Below are positions 58,043 through 64,000 of a DNA stretch of 64,000 bases, piece by piece; the first letter of the stretch is position 1; each line of letters starts with the position of its first letter. The position numbers and the translations under genes were made by a program. The notes beneath the pieces are model-generated. The model was not told the DNA's origin and searched no databases. It saw nothing but the letters and a program-made list of their open reading frames with translations. Source of the DNA: Bombyx mori (Eukaryota > Arthropoda > Insecta > Lepidoptera > Bombycidae). The stretch is from NCBI RefSeq assembly GCF_030269925.1, contig NC_085110.1, positions 8,680,001 through 8,744,000 on the forward strand, read 5' to 3'.

Positions 58043-60267
58043 CATTGTCCGACGATATTAGGGAACTCCTTAGAGCTAAGAACGCCTCGATACGCGCCTA
58101 CGACAGGTATCCTACCGCGGAAAATCGTATTCGAATGCGTGCCCTACAACGCGACGTAAAGTCTCGCATCGCCGAAGTCCGAGATGCCAGATGGTCTGAT
58201 TTCTTAGAAGGACTCGCGCCCTCCCAAAGGTCTTACTACCGCTTAGCTCGAACTCTCAAATCGGATACGGTAGTAACTATGCCCCCCCTCGTAGGCCCCT
58301 CAGGCCGACTCGCGGCGTTCGATGATGACGAAAAAGCAGAGCTGCTGGCCGATACATTGCAAACCCAGTGCACGCCCAGCACTCAATCCGTGGACCCTGT
58401 TCATGTAGAATTAGTAGACAATGAGGTAGAACGCAGAGCCTCCTTGCCACCCTCGGATGCGTTACCACCCGTCACCCCGATGGAAGTTAAAGACTTGATC
58501 AAAGATCTACGTCCTCGCAAGGCTCCCGGTTCCGACGGTATATCTAACCGTGTTATTAAACTTCTACCCGTCCAACTCATCGTGGTGTTGGCATCTATTT
58601 TCAATGCCGCTATGGCGAACTGTATCTTTCCCGCGGTGTGGAAAGAAGCGGACGTTATCGGCATACATAAACCCGGTAAACCAAAAAATCATCCGACGAG
58701 CTACCGCCCGATTAGCCTCCTCATGTCTCTAGGCAAGCTGTATGAGCGTCTGCTCTACAAGCGCCTCAGAGATTTCGTCTCATCCAAGGGCATTCTCATC
58801 GATGAACAATTCGGATTTCGTACAAATCACTCATGCGTTCAACAGGTGCACCACCTCACGGAGCACATTCTTGTGGGGCTTAATCGACCAAAACCGTTAT
58901 ACACGGGAGCTCTCTTCTTCGACGTCGCAAAAGCGTTCGACAAAGTCTGGCACAATGGTTTGATTTTCAAACTATTCAACATGGGCGTGCCGGATAGTCT
59001 CGTGCTCATCATACGGGACTTCTTGTCGAACCGCTCTTTTCGATATCGAGTCGAGGGAACCCGCTCCTCCCCACGATCTCTCACAGCTGGAGTCCCGCAA
59101 GGCTCTGTCCTCTCACCCCTCCTATTTAGCTTATTCGTCAACGATATTCCCCGGTCGCCGCCGACCCATTTAGCTTTATTCGCCGACGACACGACTGTTT
59201 ACTATTCCAGTAGAAACAAGTCCCTAATCGCGAAGAAGCTTCAGAGCGCAGCCCTAGCCCTAGGACAGTGGTTCCGAAAATGGCGCATAGACATCAACCC
59301 AGCGAAAAGTACTGCAGTGCTATTTCAGAGGGGAAGCTCCACACGGATTTCCTCCCGTATTAGGAGGAGGAATCTCACACCCCCGATTACTCTCTTTAGT
59401 CAATCCATACCCTGGGCCAGGAAGGTCAAGTACCTGGGCGTTACCCTGGATGCATCGATGACATTCCGCCCGCATATAAAATCAGTCCGTGACCGTGCCG
59501 CGTTTATTCTCGGTAGACTCTACCCCATGATCTGTAAGCGAAGTAAAATGTCCCTTCGGAACAAGGTGACACTTTACAAAACTTGCATAAGGCCCGTCAT
59601 GACTTACGCGAGTGTGGTGTTCGCTCACGCGGCCCGCACACGCATAGACACCCTCCAATCCCTACAATCCCTACAATCCCGCTTTTGCAGGTTAGCTGTC
59701 GGGGCTCCGTGGTTCGTGAGGAACGTTGACCTACACGACGACCTGGGCCTCGAATCAATTCGGAAATACATGAAGTCAGCGTCGGAACGATACTTCGATA
59801 AGGCTATGCGTCATGATAATCGCCTTATCGTTGCCGCCGCTGACTACTCCCCGAATCCTGATCATGCAGGAGCCAGTCACCGTCGACGCCCTAGACACGT
59901 CCTTACGGATCCATCAGATCCAATAACCTTTGCATTAGATGCCTTCAGCTCTAATACTAGGAGCAGGCTTAGGGACCCCGGTAACCGTACTCGTCGAACT
60001 CGACAAAGAGGTCGACGTGCAACCTAATCCATGCATCAGCCCGCTGAGTTTCTCGCCGGATCTTCTCAGCGGGTCGCGATTCCGATCCGGTAGTAGATTC
60101 ATTCGCGAAACAATTGCTCTTGAGTTGTTAGGTCTCCTTCGGAGGCGCTCGGGCAGTTGTTAGCAAATCCCACCCCTCTTGGCTGAGCCTTTGCTCGCCC
60201 ACCTGTCCTGGTGAAACTGCAAAGGCCTTCGGGCCACCAGTAAACTTTCAATCATAAAAAAAAAAAA
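58043..60267 (+). mobile_element. 5'-truncated jockey-like LINE with open RT
   Basis: The 12-base duplication TACTGCATACAT at 58031-58042 and 60268-60279 brackets the insertion. It starts inside ORF2, so the endonuclease and ORF1 are absent. After the RT stop at 60025-60027 there is a 3' UTR of about 220 bases (GAGTTTCTCGCCGGATCTTC, GGCCTTCGGGCCACCAGTAA) and a poly(A) run. The high GC content of the ORF contrasts with the AT-rich surroundings. It is probably young, since the duplication is perfect and the frame open. Confidence 0.92.
58045..60027 (+). CDS. Jockey-like reverse transcriptase (N-terminally truncated)
   Basis: 660 codons in one frame; the first base of the frame is set by the truncation, so no native start exists. 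The linker RELLRAKNASIRAYDRYPT leads into the RT domain: [95 protein letters not shown] and LALFADDTTVYYS (catalytic FADD near residue 378). The thumb and C-terminal tail follow (YLGVTLDASMTFRPHI, TYASVVFAHAARTRIDTLQ). A short in-frame duplication, LQSLQS, occurs near 537. Without the endonuclease it cannot retrotranspose by itself. Confidence 0.9.
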   Translation: MSDDIRELLRAKNASIRAYDRYPTAENRIRMRALQRDVKSRIAEVRDARWSDFLEGLAPSQRSYYRLARTLKSDTVVTMPPLVGPSGRLAAFDDDEKAELLADTLQTQCTPSTQSVDPVHVELVDNEVERRASLPPSDALPPVTPMEVKDLIKDLRPRKAPGSDGISNRVIKLLPVQLIVVLASIFNAAMANCIFPAVWKEADVIGIHKPGKPKNHPTSYRPISLLMSLGKLYERLLYKRLRDFVSSKGILIDEQFGFRTNHSCVQQVHHLTEHILVGLNRPKPLYTGALFFDVAKAFDKVWHNGLIFKLFNMGVPDSLVLIIRDFLSNRSFRYRVEGTRSSPRSLTAGVPQGSVLSPLLFSLFVNDIPRSPPTHLALFADDTTVYYSSRNKSLIAKKLQSAALALGQWFRKWRIDINPAKSTAVLFQRGSSTRISSRIRRRNLTPPITLFSQSIPWARKVKYLGVTLDASMTFRPHIKSVRDRAAFILGRLYPMICKRSKMSLRNKVTLYKTCIRPVMTYASVVFAHAARTRIDTLQSLQSLQSRFCRLAVGAPWFVRNVDLHDDLGLESIRKYMKSASERYFDKAMRHDNRLIVAAADYSPNPDHAGASHRRRPRHVLTDPSDPITFALDAFSSNTRSRLRDPGNRTRRTRQRGRRAT

Positions 60268-60576
60268 ATACTGCATACATGGATACGAGCGTTGGCTTTT
60301 TACTAGTTTTTACATCATATATTTTTATTACATACGAGTATTATGATTTAAGCCTTATTTTTCCTAATACTGAAAATATTCATTGAAAAAATTATTACAT
60401 TGTTTTGCTGTATTCAATTTATTTAATGACTAGTTTGAAATAGTTAATACTATGCCAAGTTTTGAATGTCACTATTGGAGGTTTTCTTGAATTTTCTTTT
60501 TTAGAAAATTAGAAAACTTAAGGAACATCGTTTGTGTAATCATTACAATAAGCAACACCTTAGTTCTGCCCCTTTT

Positions 60577-60800
60577 TTTATTTTTTTTTTTTTTTTTCAG
60601 GAGGAAATCACCGGACTTCCGCCCTCCACTGGGGATGGAGGGCGGGGCATGTCGGAATTGAACCGACTAAAACCTCCTGTCGCTCAACAACCAGCATCCA
60701 AACCTCGCATGAGACAGAACTCATGAAAAGGCAAAGGGGGGAAAGTGAAGCGTTTAGTGCGGAGCACATCTCTCCCATCACCCTCCCCCTCGGGACGCCG
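60577..60800 (-). repeat. Repeat with poly(T) head, probable LINE 3' UTR
   Basis: A long T-run (60577-60597) is followed by AGGAGGAAATCACCGGACTT, GATGGAGGGCGGGGCATGTC and CATCACCCTCCCCCTCGGGA. The GC-rich composition and terminal homopolymer suggest a minus-strand retroelement 3' UTR. No coding part is seen and the family is unknown. Confidence 0.45.
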
Positions 60801-60804
60801 GACT

Positions 60805-60895
60805 GGCGGTTAGTTCTGCCCCTAGCAGATGTTCATGAGTGAAGTGACTACTTCTTATCAGATAGACCGTTTGCTCGTCTATTTAATAAAGTTGA
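60805..60895 (+). mobile_element. Degenerate LINE 3' tail
   Basis: GTTCTGCCCCTAGCAGATG, then AGTGACTACTTCTTATCAGA and TTGCTCGTCTATTTAATAAA, follow the order of the CR1/jockey-like tail with many substitutions. Confidence 0.4.
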
Positions 60896-63341
60896 CGATT
60901 TCTCCCGATAAACGTTTTTTTATTCAGAAATTAAGATAAATGCTGACGTGAGCAAAAAGCTCTATTCGCTTAGTGAAGAATAAGGACACACTGCTCTTTC
61001 ATATTTTCTAAATTTGCAAGGCGACTCGAAGATACTCTACTCAAACCCCGCGTTGTCTCGAAGCCATAAAACCTCTGAAGCTGTTGATTATTAATCATGC
61101 CACTTTACATTCATTACAGACAAAAACTTTATACTAAATGAAAAAAAAAACAGATTTTTTCTTTGTGAATGTTATTTTTGTGTTAAAGGATCGCTAGCAT
61201 TGTCTACCTGTCTTCATTTCGGAAGCGGTTCCAGAATAATATTAAAGGTGATTTAAGAAATATTCGAGTCTACCCGGAATATTTTAACATATTTTCTATT
61301 TTTGTAACGAAACAGTAAAAAGCGAATGGGAGGGTAGGACAGTAGTTTACCTATGAAATGAAGATCTCATATCTAGGAATTCATACGTTGAAGTTCATTA
61401 ACGTCAGCCGAAGCCGTCATCACGACAGTTCATTTCAGCTGATAAAAATACATTTTTCTAAAGATTAGTTTTTTTATGGTTTGTGGTCTACAATAAAGAG
61501 TATTTGCATTATCTCTGCCATAACTGTAACTAAATTCGGAGTTTCTTCGGCTAAAATAAGTGAGCTCTAAACTCATTGATGTGATCAACAAGAGACGGAA
61601 TTGTGTAATATTTAAGAACTTTTATACTGCACGTAAGTACTAATGAAACCCCATCAAACCTCGCTATGTCTGTCGCTAAATGTATTTCGTGTGCAATCTT
61701 TGTGATGGTTCCATGACAAATACCGTTTCTGAAGTTCTAACCAAAACTGTACGATTTTTCTAATCAATCTTTAAATTTCAACATAGATTACGACAAACAA
61801 ACAAGCACGACAAACATTCGTTTTTATTTATTAGATGATGAATCACGTCGGTGTTATAGGGATAATATTATTAAGGTACCACCACATCACAACTTTCATC
61901 TGATAGTGACAGCGACGGCAGAGGACAGACCTCGTCGATAGTACAATCGATTACGCCTCTGCGTCAAAGCTATGAATATTTTAACTGATCCGCATGATTG
62001 ACTCATTGTTGAGTTTTGGTGTCATAAGAAGTAACGTTCATATTTGATCCGGAAAGAAAGTTAGCTATTGTTATTGTCAAATAAAAGTAAGTCAAATCGT
62101 GTCTAAGTTTTGTTTATTGTGAACAATAATAATTAAATTACATACAAGCTCAACTATTATAAAAGCTTTTTGTATTACAATTAGAACTAGAGGTCCCGCA
62201 GTAATCGAAATTCGACTATAACTAATTGGAATTGTAAGTTTGTACACTATTATGATTGTAGTTTTTACTTCTATAATCACAAATTTCGCCAAGGCTACAC
62301 TATAAAAAAATATTAATAAAGTCAAACAATATTTAATCCATGTATTCTCAATTTGACCACAGACGTCAAGAACAAAAGTTTGACAATAAATAGTATGCAT
62401 GCGTGTGTGCGTCAAATACATGGTATGTAGTGTGTGTAATGTTTTCTTTATTGATTTAATGTATCTTTTATGCATTATTTTAAAAAAATATTAGCATTGT
62501 GCACTTCTTCTCTATATTCTCTATAAGTGTGGAAAATTTCATGCTCCTCCGTGCGCGCAATTTTCGTAAAAAGGGATACAAAGTTTTTGCTTCACGTATT
62601 AATATATAGAGATTAAACACAAGTGTGATGTTCAGAAAATTATTGTCTGAAATCTCTGTCGAATTGTAAATTCTTAAGTCGTTTCGGTCGGGTCTGAGTG
62701 ATGAATCGAATAGAGATTAACAATGAACGATTCAACGTTTTATAAAAACGTGTACGCGGAAGTATTTGAACGTGTCGGAGTTCGAGTCCCTGTGTCAAGT
62801 GTCATCGGTTGCCGGGGCTACCAGACACGACGGCCATTGTCCGCACTCACGCTTTGAGACGAATCACAGCGCAGGCTTCATGACCCATTAAAGTCGGTCA
62901 CGAATCCATTTTATTCAGCCTCTTTCACTGTGGTGACCATCCAGGGCAAGTGTTAACGCTAAATTTTCTCACGTACTTTTACCACGTCGGCTATTTTTAA
63001 TTCTTTTCTATCTCTAAAAATTTCTATCTAAATTTTTATATGAAATTTAATAGAATAGGAAAAATAGACAATTGAATTACATAAATGTTACTATAGTAGT
63101 ATATATAGATCCAAAGAACATCCATATATATATTCTGAAGTTGCGGTTAATTGTACATAGTCTTACGTTTTCCCTTTACAAAGTTGAAAGACCTTCATTG
63201 GATACTCAGAGCCTTTGGAGTTAAACGAGCCGTATTTTTTTGATATTTGTACATACATACATATATAGTAATGCAATAAAATGTTATTTGATACTCTGCC
63301 ACGAAATGTTCTGTAATAATTTCAATATCCACTTTTTTATT
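60896..63341. other. AT-rich intergenic region, no gene seen
   Basis: There is an open frame of 127 codons on the minus strand (62475-62092) that is AT-driven and Ile/Thr/Val-rich, without homology that I recognise. A GC-richer island at 62700-62960 has a 43-codon open frame from an ATG at 62723. Neither has convincing splice or family evidence. Confidence 0.4.
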
Positions 63342-63681
63342 TATTTTTTATTGCTTAGATGGGTGGACGAGCTCACAGCTCACCTCACAGCACACTCACA
63401 GCACACTCAGTGGTAGGACCTCTTGTGAGTCCGCGCGGGTGGGTACCACCACCCTGCCTATTTCTGCCGTGAACCAGTAATGCGTTTCGGTTTGAAGAGT
63501 GGGGCAGCCGTTGTAACTATACTTGAGACCTTAGAACTTATATCTCAAGGTGGGTGGCGCATTTACGTTGTGGATGTCTATGGGCTCCAGTAACCACTTA
63601 ACACCAGGTGGGCTGTGAGCTCGTCCACCCATTTAGATGGGCGGACGAGCCCACAGCTCGCTCAAGCAATAAAAAAAAAAA
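63342..63681 (+). mobile_element. Composite, partly inverted Bm1 SINE
   Basis: A short minus-strand Bm1 3' end (63342-63410, TTATTGCTTAGATGGGTGGA then CTCACAGCTCACC) is joined to a plus-strand Bm1 body from TGGTAGGACCTCTTGTGAGT to CTCGTCCACCCATTTAG. An inverted piece GATGGGCGGACGAGCCCACA follows and then GCAATAAAAAAAAAAA. The two outer parts can pair as a hairpin. Confidence 0.8.
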
Positions 63682-63963
63682 GAAAAAACATATTGTTTCT
63701 TTAATATTACTTTTCATCACAGTACGATAATTAAAATGTTTGATTTTATTAAAATAGCCGGTTACTGATTTATTTTTATTTTAGTTTATAGAGGTTGTTT
63801 GGCTCTGAAAACCTTCACGTAATAAAGCTGATTTTTAAAACTATAAACATCACATAGCCGTTGCTATAAAATCATCAGTGAATCAATGAGTCCATTTGCT
63901 TTAATAACGATAGTAAAAGAATGCAATGTAACAGAAACACAATGTAAAAAGTATTTAGATATA

Positions 63964-64000
63964 ATAGGTTGCGGAAAAAGTCTTTTCGAATTATAGTATA
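63964..64000. mobile_element. Start of a mariner element at the window edge
   Basis: After TA (63962-63963), ATAGGTTGCGGAAAAAGTCT and TTTCGAATTATAGTATA match the left end of the mariner at 26946, with few changes. The element continues beyond the window, so its orientation is unknown. Confidence 0.85.

Noticed and set aside
62092..62475. 127-codon open frame on the minus strand
   Set aside because: Composition is AT-driven (Ile, Thr, Val), there is no recognisable family, and no promoter, splice or conservation hint was found.
1..64000. CRISPR array, phage or bacterial defence system
   Set aside because: No regularly spaced direct repeats and no prokaryotic gene structure; the DNA is insect nuclear sequence with spliceosomal introns.

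Overview
This is eukaryotic, AT-rich, intron-rich DNA that I attribute to a silkmoth (Lepidoptera, most likely Bombyx mori or B. mandarina). Two things point there. One is a circadian timeless gene with insect-type splice sites. The other is the repeat content: Bm1-type SINEs, maT/mariner elements, jockey/CR1/RTE-like LINEs and I-superfamily LINEs carrying RNase H.

Host genes, left to right. (1) 338-1022 (+): the 3' end of a gene I do not recognise, with a poly(A) signal. (2) 5640-32115 (+): timeless (tim), with a candidate promoter holding two CACGTG E-boxes, a candidate noncoding first exon, and 16 coding exons that join without a stop into 1245 codons. (3) 32916-33930 (-): a small secreted proline-rich, cuticular-like protein gene with a TATA box, tail-to-tail with tim. 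(4) 39206-41238 (-): ARPC5, the Arp2/3 subunit 5, three exons, 150 aa. Its first intron has the hallmarks of a minor-spliceosome (U12) AT-AC intron. (5) 47863-51948 (+): PDCD10/CCM3, five exons, 209 aa. ARPC5 and PDCD10 are divergent neighbours, and a 5.7-kb LINE sits between them.

Mobile DNA makes up much of the window and its layering can be read from target-site duplications. In tim intron 8, a maT element (TA target) was split when an I-type LINE inserted into its terminal inverted repeat (12-bp duplication); that LINE has both ORFs open. In tim intron 12, a DD34D mariner lies inside a hAT-like element (8-bp duplication). In PDCD10 intron 4, a maT with a one-base frameshift lies inside another hAT-like element (8-bp duplication). 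A second I-type LINE, ORF2 open and ORF1 frameshifted, inserted about 135 bp upstream of the ARPC5 start codon. A Harbinger element sits just upstream of the proposed tim promoter, and a 5'-truncated jockey-like LINE with open RT is at 58043-60267. The last 37 bases begin another mariner.

I see no CRISPR array, prokaryotic-type operon, defence island or convincing tRNA/rRNA gene. The most notable non-repeat observations are the AT-AC intron in ARPC5, the clustered clock-type motifs upstream of tim, tandem or alternative acceptors in tim, and a possible alternative last exon for PDCD10. Coordinates come from reading the sequence by eye; no alignment or transcript data were available.
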